Shown here: piece after piece, positions 6,347 to 12,356 of the stretch
Layout of the letters: the number at the start of each line of letters is the position of its first letter
How positions within the stretch are numbered: the first letter of the stretch is position 1
Assembly (NCBI GenBank): GCA_050289385.1
Contig: JBNKFQ010000271.1
Span: forward strand, 1-12,356
Reading direction: 5' to 3'
Source: JBNKFQ01 sp050289385
GTDB lineage: Bacteria; Pseudomonadota; Gammaproteobacteria; Pseudomonadales; Porticoccaceae
DNA: 12,356 bases
Notes under the pieces: model-generated
The model's input: only the letters and a program-made list of their open reading frames with translations
Told to the model about the DNA's origin: nothing
Database searches by the model: none
Made by a program: the position numbers and the translations under genes

Positions 6347-8305
6347 ATGTCCTCTGTGAATCAAGCAACTGTTCAAATTACACTCCCCGATGGTAGCCAG
6401 CGCGAATTTGACGGTCCCATAACCGTGCATGATGTAGCGGCCGATATTGGCCCGGGTCTGGCCCAGGCAGCACTGGCAGGCAAGGTAGGTGGCCAGTTGG
6501 TGGACACCTCCTATGTCATTGAGTCTGACACTGAACTGTCGATTATTACCGATCGCTCGGAAGAGGCACTGGAAGTCATTCGGCACTCCAGCGCCCATTT
6601 GCTGGCGCAAGCAGTCAAAGAGCTGTTTCCCGACGCTCAAGTAACGATCGGGCCAGTGATCGAAGACGGTTTTTATTACGATTTTGCCTACGATACACCG
6701 TTTACCCCGGAAGACCTGGAAAAAATTGAAGCCAAAATGACCGAATTGGCCAATGCGGCTTTTCCCGTTACCCGGCGCGTATTGCCACGCGATGAGGCGG
6801 TGGCTTATTTTCGCGGCCTCGGTGAAGAATACAAGGCGCGGATTATTGAAGATATTCCGGCAGACGAAGCGTTGTCACTGTACCGGCAGGGCGAATTTGA
6901 GGACCTGTGTCGCGGTCCACACGTTCCCTCTACCCGTCACCTGAAGGCGTTCAAGTTGACCAAAGTGGCGGGTGCATACTGGCGTGGTGACGCCAACAAT
7001 GAAATGCTGCAGCGCATATACGGCACAGCCTGGGCCAACAAAAAGGATCTCAAGGCGTATCTCCATCGCATTGCCGAGGCCGAAAAGCGCGACCATCGCA
7101 AATTAGCCAAAAAGTTCGACCTGTTGCATTTGCAAGAGGAGGCGCCTGGACAAATTTTTTGGCACCCGCGCGGCTGGGCCATTTATAAAACGATTGAACA
7201 GTACATGCGCGAGCAACAGGTGAGGCATGGCTATCAGGAGATCAAAACCCCCCAACTGCTGGATTTCAGCTTATGGGAAAAATCCGGTCATGCCGACAAG
7301 TTTGGCGAAGATATGTTCTCGCTGGAAGTGGACGAGCGCCAGTACGCGATAAAGCCAATGAATTGCCCCTGCCATGTTCAGGTGTTTAACCAGGGTTTGC
7401 GCAGTCACCGTGATTTACCGTTGCGACTGGCAGAATTTGGCTCCTGCCATCGCAACGAGCCATCCGGCTCGCTGCACGGAATCATGCGGGTGCGTGGATT
7501 TGTGCAGGACGATGGCCATATTTTCTGTGCCGAGGATGGCATTCAGGACGAAGTGTGCAACTTTATTGACTTTTTACACGACGTTTACCGCGATTTCGGC
7601 TTTGATGAGGTCATTTACCGGCTCTCCACTCGCCCGGAAAAGCGCGTGGGCAGCGACGAGGTGTGGGACAAGTCTGAAAAAGCGCTGGCCGACGCTCTCG
7701 ACAGCAAAGGTCTGGAGTGGAAGGAGTTGCCGGGCGAAGGCGCATTCTATGGGCCAAAAATTGAGTTTTCGCTGAAAGACTGCATTGGCCGGGTCTGGCA
7801 GTTGGGTACCATTCAGGTGGATTTCTCCATGCCGGGTCGTTTGGGGGCTCAATATGTGGCCGAAAACGACACGCGGAAGGTGCCGGTAATGCTGCACCGG
7901 GCGATATTTGGCTCCTTCGAGCGCTTTATCGGGATTCTGATTGAGCAGTATGAAGGGTCATTCCCGGCCTGGCTGGCACCGGAGCAAGCGGTGATCATGA
8001 ATATTACCGACAACCAGGCCGAATACACGCAACAAACTGCCGAATACTTGCGCAACAAGGGCTTTCGGGTGATTAATGACTTGAGAAACGAGAAAATCGG
8101 CTTTAAAATCCGCGAGCACACAATTCAGCGTGTTCCTTACTTGCTCGTCGTGGGCGCTAAGGAAGTCGAATCGCAGACCGTCGCTGTCCGTACCCGAAGT
8201 GGTGAAGACCTTGGCTCGATGTCAATCGAAGCCTTTGCTCAGCACCTGTCGGAGGACGTAAGTCGCCGTGGCAGGGTTCGTCTGCCTGACGAGGCACAGG
8301 CTTGA
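6347..8305 (+). CDS. thrS: Threonyl-tRNA synthetase
   Basis: A 652-residue class II synthetase that charges tRNA-Thr in the cytoplasm and clears Ser-tRNA-Thr. Domains in order: TGS domain (about 8-68, VQITLPDGSQ), editing domain with HSSAH (H80, H84) and C188/H192, class II catalytic core (about 250-540), and anticodon-binding domain (about 545-642). The zinc ligands are C340 (MNCPCH), H391 and H517, each offset by 6 from E. coli C334, H385 and H511 as I remember them. Motif 2 is seen as FGSCHRNEPSGSLHG (365-378). An upstream in-frame ATG at 6236 would add 37 residues; I reject it because AAGGA (6336-6340) lies 6 bases before 6347 and the family begins close to the TGS domain. Another in-frame ATG at 6320 falls inside the leader hairpin and has no ribosome binding site. 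infC follows after 26 bases, so they share an operon. Confidence 0.98.
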   Translation: MSSVNQATVQITLPDGSQREFDGPITVHDVAADIGPGLAQAALAGKVGGQLVDTSYVIESDTELSIITDRSEEALEVIRHSSAHLLAQAVKELFPDAQVTIGPVIEDGFYYDFAYDTPFTPEDLEKIEAKMTELANAAFPVTRRVLPRDEAVAYFRGLGEEYKARIIEDIPADEALSLYRQGEFEDLCRGPHVPSTRHLKAFKLTKVAGAYWRGDANNEMLQRIYGTAWANKKDLKAYLHRIAEAEKRDHRKLAKKFDLLHLQEEAPGQIFWHPRGWAIYKTIEQYMREQQVRHGYQEIKTPQLLDFSLWEKSGHADKFGEDMFSLEVDERQYAIKPMNCPCHVQVFNQGLRSHRDLPLRLAEFGSCHRNEPSGSLHGIMRVRGFVQDDGHIFCAEDGIQDEVCNFIDFLHDVYRDFGFDEVIYRLSTRPEKRVGSDEVWDKSEKALADALDSKGLEWKELPGEGAFYGPKIEFSLKDCIGRVWQLGTIQVDFSMPGRLGAQYVAENDTRKVPVMLHRAIFGSFERFIGILIEQYEGSFPAWLAPEQAVIMNITDNQAEYTQQTAEYLRNKGFRVINDLRNEKIGFKIREHTIQRVPYLLVVGAKEVESQTVAVRTRSGEDLGSMSIEAFAQHLSEDVSRRGRVRLPDEAQA

Positions 8306-8331
8306 TACCGGGCTGATTACGGAGAACTGAT

Positions 8332-8871
8332 ATTAAAAAAGAATACAAGAAGGGGGCGAAGCGCGCCCGATTGAACGAAGACATTACGGTCAGCGAGGTT
8401 CGCCTCGTTGGTGCGGAAGGTGAGCAAATAGGTATTGTCTCTATCGACGAGGCCCTGGCTACCTCAAGGGAGGCCAAGCTCGATCTGGTAGAAATTGCCC
8501 CGGACGCTGAACCTCCAGTCTGCAAAATAATGGACTATGGCAAGCATCTGTTTGAGCTCAAGAAGCAACAGGCTGCACAGCGTAAAAAGCAAAAGCAGAC
8601 TCAGATCAAGGAAATGAAGTTTCGGCCAGGGACGGAAGAGGGGGACTATCAGGTAAAACTGCGCAACCTGAGACGTTTCCTTGAACATGGGGACAAGGCC
8701 AAGGTAACACTGCGTTATCGTGGTCGTGAGATGGCCCACCAGGAACTGGGGATGGAGATGCTGCAACGCATTGGCAAAGACCTGGAGGAACTGGGGCAAG
8801 TAGAGCAGCATCCGAAAATGGAAGGTCGGCAGCTCACTATGGTCATTGCGCCCATTAGTAAGAAAAAATAG
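8332..8871 (+). CDS. infC: Translation initiation factor IF-3 (AUU start)
   Basis: A 179-residue factor that binds the 30S subunit, keeps it apart from 50S and checks the start codon-initiator tRNA pair. The N-domain (about 14-75) contains RLNEDITVSEVRLVG and the CKIMDYGKH segment. The lysine-rich linker is around 76-95, and the C-domain (about 96-175) contains FRPGTEEGDY and the basic LRYRGREMAHQE. The start is ATT at 8332-8334, 7 bases after GGAG (8321-8324). It adds the basic N-terminus (KKEYKKGAKRAR) expected of the family and gives nearly the E. coli length of 180. No ATG or GTG fits; a TTG at 8371 would cut off 13 conserved-region residues and lacks a ribosome binding site. In E. coli, IF3 rejects its own AUU codon and so represses itself. 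The C-terminal SKKK and stop lie in a tandem repeat. Confidence 0.96.
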   Translation: MKKEYKKGAKRARLNEDITVSEVRLVGAEGEQIGIVSIDEALATSREAKLDLVEIAPDAEPPVCKIMDYGKHLFELKKQQAAQRKKQKQTQIKEMKFRPGTEEGDYQVKLRNLRRFLEHGDKAKVTLRYRGREMAHQELGMEMLQRIGKDLEELGQVEQHPKMEGRQLTMVIAPISKKK

Positions 8872-8899
8872 GTAAGAAAAAATAGGTAAGAAAAAGTAG
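8858..8899 (+). repeat. Three 14-bp tandem repeats across the infC stop codon
   Basis: GTAAGAAAAAATAG occurs at 8858-8871 and 8872-8885, and a third copy at 8886-8899 differs by one base (A to G at position 11). The first copy encodes the last residues of IF3 and its TAG stop. The unit is not a multiple of three, so later copies are out of frame with the first. The copies look like recent replication-slippage duplications; the A-runs make the site prone to more. Confidence 0.95.
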
Positions 8900-8931
8900 C
8901 CAGGAAAACAGTTAAGCGATTTTCTGGCTAC
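8896..8931 (+). other. Stem-loop after infC, no U-tract
   Basis: GTAGCCAG plus AAAA (8896-8903, 8905-8908) pairs with TTTT plus CTGGCTAC (8920-8931), with one bulged G at 8904 and an 11-base loop. It begins inside the third tandem repeat. A U-run is missing on the 3' side, so it is a poor intrinsic terminator; a role in mRNA stability, processing or L20-linked control is possible. Confidence 0.6.
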
Positions 8932-9098
8932 AGCAAGCAAGTGCGCAAGGAGAAGTGGTTAAACTCGTCCGAGTTTCTGTACCGCGTTCAGCCTATGGCT
9001 TGGCTGACCGGGCAGGCTTCTTGTTTATAAACCCAGGGGTTTGACGACCCGGGGCGCCAAATCAAGTGAAATGGCAGCCCTTATATGGAGTAATGAAA
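8932..9098 (+). promoter_or_regulatory. Structured rpmI leader, possible L20 control region
   Basis: No gene is seen in this spacer, but it can fold. AAACTC/GAGTTT (8961-8966, 8971-8976) form a stem with loop GTCC. TCAGCC/GGCTGA (8988-8993, 9002-9007) form a second stem, extended by CG/CG beyond one mismatch. AAACC/GGTTT (9029-9033, 9038-9042) form a third, and GGG (9037-9039) can alternatively pair with CCC (9048-9050). In E. coli, protein L20 represses rpmI-rplT by binding mRNA structures in this spacer that imitate its 23S rRNA site. I cannot confirm the L20-specific motif by eye, so the control role rests on position and folding. Confidence 0.4.
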
Positions 9099-9290
9099 AT
9101 GCCAAAAGCCAAAGTACACAGTGGTGCAGCCAAGCGGTTCAAGAAAACGGCCGCCGGTTACAAGCACAAGCGGGCCTTCAAAAGCCATATTCTCACCAAA
9201 ATGAGCACCAAGCGTAAACGCCATTTGCGCGGCACCAGCATTATGAATGCCGCAGACAAGCCTTTGGTCGACCGCATGTTGCGTTCCTGA
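9099..9290 (+). CDS. rpmI: Large ribosomal subunit protein bL35
   Basis: A 63-residue, very basic ribosomal protein of the 50S subunit. It opens with MPKAKVHSGAAKRFKKTA and contains the family core KHKRAFKSHILTKMSTKRKRHLRG. Length is within one or two residues of the family norm. The ATG at 9099 is chosen because bL35 always starts with MPK and GGAG (9087-9090) lies 8 bases before it; an upstream in-frame GTG at 9066 would add 11 residues unlike the family. It lies between infC and rplT as in most Gammaproteobacteria, 28 bases before rplT, so translation of the two is probably coupled and, as in E. coli, L20 may control both. Confidence 0.97.
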   Translation: MPKAKVHSGAAKRFKKTAAGYKHKRAFKSHILTKMSTKRKRHLRGTSIMNAADKPLVDRMLRS

Positions 9291-9318
9291 ATCACAGACA
9301 TCTTGAGAGGATATTACA

Positions 9319-9675
9319 ATGGCCCGGGTTAAACGTGGTGTGACCGCTCGTCGCCGTCACAAAAAAATTCTTAAGCAGGCAAAAGGTTATTACGGCGCCC
9401 GCAGTCGTGTGTTTCGTGTAGCCAAACAAGCCGTCACCAAAGCTGGCCAATACGCCTATCGCGACCGTCGCGTCAAGAAGCGCACATTCCGCCAGTTGTG
9501 GATCACCCGTATCAATGCCCAGGCGCGTCAGGAAGGCATCAGCTACAGTCGCTTTATTGCCGGCCTCAAAAAGGCGGGTATCGAGCTGGATCGTCGTGTG
9601 CTGTCTGATCTGGCTGTGCACGACAAGGCGGGTTTTGCGGCGGTCGTAGAACAAGCGAAAGCCGCCCTTGCCTGA
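9319..9675 (+). CDS. rplT: Large ribosomal subunit protein bL20
   Basis: A 118-residue 50S assembly protein that binds 23S rRNA early and is needed for subunit assembly; in E. coli it also represses its own operon. The extended basic N-terminal tail (MARVKRGVTARRRHKKILKQAKGY) is followed by the globular C-domain with RDRRVKKRTFRQLWI and INAQARQEGISYSRFI, all typical. Length equals the family norm. AGAGG (9306-9310) lies 8 bases before the ATG. It is the last gene of the thrS-infC-rpmI-rplT unit: a strong intrinsic terminator begins 66 bases after the stop. Confidence 0.98.
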   Translation: MARVKRGVTARRRHKKILKQAKGYYGARSRVFRVAKQAVTKAGQYAYRDRRVKKRTFRQLWITRINAQARQEGISYSRFIAGLKKAGIELDRRVLSDLAVHDKAGFAAVVEQAKAALA

Positions 9676-9740
9676 TTGACCTTGCCTCGGGCAACGGTTG
9701 ATAGCGCATCCTGAATGATGCGACAAACATGCAGTAAGTA

Positions 9741-9779
9741 AACAGGGAAAGGGCACCCGCTCTTTCCCTGTTTTTTATT
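9741..9779 (+). terminator. Intrinsic terminator after rplT
   Basis: AACAGGGAAAG (9741-9751) pairs perfectly with CTTTCCCTGTT (9762-9772), extended inward by G-T and G-C, and the stem runs straight into TTTTTTATT. It should end the thrS-infC-rpmI-rplT transcript. In E. coli the comparable place holds the pheM attenuator, but here the only short reading frame before the hairpin (ATGATGCGACAA...TAA, 8 codons) has no Phe codon. Confidence 0.9.
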
Positions 9780-9798
9780 GGGCAATTTACACTGGCTC

Positions 9799-9860
9799 AG
9801 TGCAAGCTGGTTGCAGGCATATCCTATAGGGTGCATATAGGGCTGAATAAGGCTTGCACT
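9799..9860 (+). repeat. Inverted repeats in the pheS upstream region
   Basis: AGTGCAAGC (9799-9807) and GCTTGCACT (9852-9860) are perfect 9-base inverted arms. Between them CCTATA (9823-9828) and TATAGG (9836-9841) form a second perfect stem with a 7-base loop, and TATAGGG occurs twice 11 bases apart. TTGCAG (9811-9816) with TATAGG (9836-9841), 19 bases apart, is the best but weak promoter candidate for pheST. The arrangement may be an operator around a promoter or an RNA structure, depending on where transcription starts. Confidence 0.45.
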
Positions 9861-9940
9861 CAAGCTCTGCTGCGATAAGCTGGCGCGTCGAATGTCGAAC
9901 AGATCATTATTTCGGGCACAACTATATTTCAGGAACAAGT

Positions 9941-10963
9941 ATGGAAAATCTCGATGCCTTGGCGCAAGAAGCCAGGCAAGCGGTTGAAAAAGCCGAAGAT
10001 GGTGCGGCGCTGGATAATGTGCGGGTTGAGTTTCTGGGTAAAAAAGGCAAGTTAACGGGCCTGCTCAAGAACCTCGGCAAGTTGTCACCGGAACAGCGGC
10101 CTGCAGCCGGAGCACGCATAAATCAGGTCAAGCAAGAGGTTCAGGATTTGCTCAATGGCCGCAAAACGGCTTTTGAGCAATCGGCAATTAATGCCCGCCT
10201 TGCTGGAGAAACCGTCGACGTCACCTTGCCGGGCCGCGGTCATTTACCCGGAGGCCTGCACCCTGTTACTCATACCATGGAGCGTATGGAAGCCTTTTTC
10301 AGCAATGTTGGCTACGACATCGAAGAGGGGCCCGAGATTGAGGACGATTACCACAATTTTGAGGCGCTCAATATTCCGGCACACCATCCGGCGCGTACCA
10401 TGCAGGATACCTTTTACATCAATGAGCATACGGTATTGCGCACTCATACGTCTCCGGTGCAGGTTCGGACGATGGAGAGCCAGTCCCCGCCGATACGCAT
10501 TATTTGTCCGGGCCGTGTTTATCGCAGCGATTCTGATCTGACCCATACGCCCATGTTTCACCAGGTCGAGGGGCTGGTGGTTGATCGCGATATCAGCATG
10601 GCAGATCTGAAGGGAACCATTGACCAGTTTCTCAAGGCGTTTTTTGAGGCAGACTTGCCGGTGCGCTTCAGGCCCTCTTATTTTCCGTTTACGGAACCCT
10701 CTGCAGAAGTGGACATTCAGTGCACCAATTGCGGTGGCGATGGCTGCCGAGTATGCAGTCAGACTGGTTGGATAGAAATTTTGGGTTGCGGCATGGTGCA
10801 TCCCAATGTTTTCAGGAGCAGTGGTATTGATCCCGATGTATACAGTGGTTTTGCTTTCGGCATTGGTGTCGAGCGGCTCGCCATGCTCCGCTATGGCGTC
10901 AACGATTTGCGGCTGTTTTTTGAAAATGATCTCAGGTTTTTAAAGCAGTTTATGATCAATTAG
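9941..10963 (+). CDS. pheS: Phenylalanyl-tRNA synthetase alpha subunit
   Basis: A 340-residue catalytic subunit of the (alpha-beta)2 PheRS that charges tRNA-Phe in the cytoplasm. An N-terminal coiled coil (about 1-85), which grips tRNA-Phe, is followed by the class II core: HTSPVQ (169-174), RVYRSDSDLTHTPMFHQVEG (192-211), motif 2 region FRPSYFPFTEPSAEVD (243-258), and motif 3 GFAFGIGVERLAMLRYG (303-319), with A305 in the Phe-pocket position. A short insert carries four cysteines, C261-x2-C264-x4-C269-x2-C272, which E. coli PheS lacks as I recall. The start is ATG at 9941 with AGGA 6 bases upstream; an in-frame extension to 9854 would add 29 unrelated residues. pheT follows after an unusually long 116-base spacer. 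Confidence 0.98.
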   Translation: MENLDALAQEARQAVEKAEDGAALDNVRVEFLGKKGKLTGLLKNLGKLSPEQRPAAGARINQVKQEVQDLLNGRKTAFEQSAINARLAGETVDVTLPGRGHLPGGLHPVTHTMERMEAFFSNVGYDIEEGPEIEDDYHNFEALNIPAHHPARTMQDTFYINEHTVLRTHTSPVQVRTMESQSPPIRIICPGRVYRSDSDLTHTPMFHQVEGLVVDRDISMADLKGTIDQFLKAFFEADLPVRFRPSYFPFTEPSAEVDIQCTNCGGDGCRVCSQTGWIEILGCGMVHPNVFRSSGIDPDVYSGFAFGIGVERLAMLRYGVNDLRLFFENDLRFLKQFMIN

Positions 10964-11079
10964 TTACGGTTGTTTTTTAAATTAAAAAGTTAAGTTTTTT
11001 CCTTGCTTCTGACCAAGGTAATATTAACTGGCTTACTTTAAGCCGGACGTCCGACCAGGATTTTATAAAAGGAAAACCG
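10964..11079 (+). other. Structured, AT-rich pheS-pheT spacer
   Basis: No gene is seen. The left half is AT-rich (T6 and A5 runs). Then come CCTTG/CAAGG (11001-11005, 11014-11018), GGCTTA/TAAGCC with loop CTT (11030-11035, 11039-11044), and the 10-base palindrome CGGACGTCCG (11044-11053), directly before the AAAAGGA ribosome binding region. None of the stems is followed by a U-run, so they are not clear terminators. They might set the ratio of the two subunits or protect the mRNA. A TAATAT at 11019-11024 has no -35 partner. Confidence 0.5.
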
Positions 11080-12356
11080 ATGAAGTTCAGCGAATCATGG
11101 CTGCGGGAATGGGTGAATCCCGATATCAACACCGACGATATGACTGCCCGAATTACGATGGCGGGCCTGGAGGTTGACAAGATTGAGCCCGCTGCTGCCG
11201 ATTTTGACGGCGTCGTGGTGGGTGAAATTGTGGCAATTGAGCCCCACCCGGACGCCGACAAGCTGAATGTGTGCCAGGTCGCCGGTGGGCCCGATGGTAC
11301 TGTCCAGGTTGTCTGCGGTGCCCCGAATGCCCGGCAGGGGTTGAAAACGGCGTTCGCAGTCGTGGGCGCCCGCTTGCCCGGTGATTTTAAAATTCGTACG
11401 GCGAAGCTGCGTGGCGTGCAATCGTTTGGCATGCTCTGTTCAGAAGATGAATTGGGTCTGTCTGATGAGGCCAGCGGCATTCAGGAGCTGCCGAATGACG
11501 CTCCCGTTGGCAACGATTTGCGCGATTACCTGAAACTTGACGACCAGCTGATCGAAATTGACCTGACGCCAAATCGTGGCGACTGCTTGAGTGTAAGAGG
11601 GGTCGCCAGGGAAGTTGGCGTTCTTAACCAGCTTGATGTGAGTCCGGTGGCCGTACATTCTGTTGCCCCGACTGTTGAAGATACCCTGTCGGTAGAGTTG
11701 ATTGCTGCTGACGGCTGTCCGCAGTATGCAGGCCGTGTTGTTCGCAACGTTGATGTCTCCCGTCGTTCGCCACTGTGGCTGCGCGAAAAGCTTCGTCGCA
11801 GCGGATTGCGCAGTATCAGCCCGGTTGTTGATATCACCAACTACGTGCTACTGGAACTGGGGCAGCCCATGCATGCCTTTGATTGCGACAAGATCAAGGG
11901 TGGTATCAGGGTTCGTATGGCAGAGCGGGGAGAGCAGTTGAAGCTGCTGGATGGGGCTGAAATCGCCTTGAGCGCAGATACCCTGGTCATTGCGGATCAT
12001 GACAAAGCGGTAGCCATGGCAGGCATTATGGGCGGGTATGACAGTGCCGTCACTGGCGATACTCAAAACGTTTTTCTGGAAAGCGCGTTTTTCAACCCCC
12101 TGGCAATTGCCGGCCGTCCCCGCAATTATGGTTTGCATACCGATGCTTCTCACCGCTACGAGCGGGGTGTGGACCCCCGTTTGCAGGTCGAAGCACTTGA
12201 AAGAGCAACAGCCCTGCTGCTGGAGATAGCCGGTGGTGAGCCGGGGCCGGTGGTTGTAGCAAGTGATGACGAGCAAATGCCAGTGGCACCGGTTGTGGCG
12301 CTTGGCAAGGCTCGCCTCAGCCAGGTTTTGGCCATGGATCTGCCCGACGAGACTGT
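11080..12356 (+). CDS. pheT: Phenylalanyl-tRNA synthetase beta subunit (3' end outside window)
   Basis: The first 425 residues of about 790 are present; the frame is open to the window end. The beta subunit supports the alpha active site, binds tRNA and edits Tyr-tRNA-Phe. It opens with MKFSESWLREWVNP. The EMAP/OB tRNA-binding domain spans about 40-150 (GVVVGEIVAIEPHPDADKL, VCGAPNARQG, KLRGVQSFGMLCSEDELG), followed by LTPNRGDCLSVRGVAREV (162-179). The B3/B4 editing domain spans about 210-385, with ISPVVDITNYVLLELGQPMHAFD (246-268), MAGIMGG (313-319) and HRYERGVDP (358-366). The ATG follows AAAAGGAAAACCG. No frameshift or missing block is seen. ihfA would be expected downstream. Confidence 0.97.
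   Translation, partial: MKFSESWLREWVNPDINTDDMTARITMAGLEVDKIEPAAADFDGVVVGEIVAIEPHPDADKLNVCQVAGGPDGTVQVVCGAPNARQGLKTAFAVVGARLPGDFKIRTAKLRGVQSFGMLCSEDELGLSDEASGIQELPNDAPVGNDLRDYLKLDDQLIEIDLTPNRGDCLSVRGVAREVGVLNQLDVSPVAVHSVAPTVEDTLSVELIAADGCPQYAGRVVRNVDVSRRSPLWLREKLRRSGLRSISPVVDITNYVLLELGQPMHAFDCDKIKGGIRVRMAERGEQLKLLDGAEIALSADTLVIADHDKAVAMAGIMGGYDSAVTGDTQNVFLESAFFNPLAIAGRPRNYGLHTDASHRYERGVDPRLQVEALERATALLLEIAGGEPGPVVVASDDEQMPVAPVVALGKARLSQVLAMDLPDET

Noticed and set aside
8858..8899. Tandem repeats as a CRISPR or programmed frameshift site
   Set aside because: The units are contiguous with no spacers, and the infC stop is in the first copy, so no downstream frame is extended.
9854..9940. Upstream start for pheS that adds 29 residues
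   Set aside because: The added residues run through the inverted-repeat region and are unlike PheS; the ATG at 9941 has a good ribosome binding site.
9892..9990. Short frame from ATG 9892 with two Phe codons overlapping the pheS start, as a leader peptide
   Set aside because: No ribosome binding site, only two scattered Phe codons, and no terminator hairpin after it.
1..12356. Undescribed defence or mobile system
   Set aside because: All coding sequence is accounted for by known housekeeping or polysaccharide families; no integrase, transposase, nuclease module or repeat array was found.

Overview
The window is a stretch of gammaproteobacterial chromosome with moderate G+C content. The evidence is the conserved block tRNA-Val / thrS / infC / rpmI / rplT / pheS / pheT, an AUU-initiated infC, and proteins (ThrRS, UvrB, PheS, IF3) that align residue for residue with the Escherichia/Pseudomonas families where I can recall them. 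A marine or environmental gammaproteobacterium (Cellvibrionales or Pseudomonadales-like) is my guess; the family level is not proven by the sequence.

Left part (1-2488): the edge of a surface-polysaccharide locus. The 3' end of a heparinase II/III-like gene overlaps by 4 bases a WbuB/WcaI-type glycosyltransferase. Facing them on the minus strand, 9 bases away, is a WecA-type polyisoprenyl-phosphate sugar-1-phosphate transferase, the membrane enzyme that starts glycan assembly on undecaprenyl phosphate. A tRNA-Asn(GUU) gene sits just upstream of wecA on the same strand and has a clear sigma70 promoter with a GC-rich discriminator.

Middle (2618-6176): uvrB (nucleotide excision repair) on the plus strand, then a Wzz-type chain-length protein that starts at TTG and is separated from the rest of the polysaccharide genes by uvrB, then tRNA-Val(GAC), closed by a long, nearly perfect terminator hairpin.

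Right part (6177-12356): the translation operon. thrS has a leader hairpin just before its ribosome binding site that looks like the anticodon arm of tRNA-Thr(GGU), which suggests that ThrRS represses its own translation. infC starts at AUU, the codon that lets IF3 sense its own level. Between infC and rpmI lies 227 bases of structured sequence, where L20 autoregulation acts in Escherichia coli. A strong intrinsic terminator follows rplT, so pheST should have its own promoter; the space before pheS holds inverted repeats but no Phe-rich leader peptide. pheT is cut by the window end.

I see no new defence or mobile system. The most interesting signals are regulatory: the tRNA-Thr mimic before thrS, a 14-bp triplication over the infC stop codon, the unusually long and structured pheS-pheT spacer, and the isolated wzz-type gene between uvrB and tRNA-Val.
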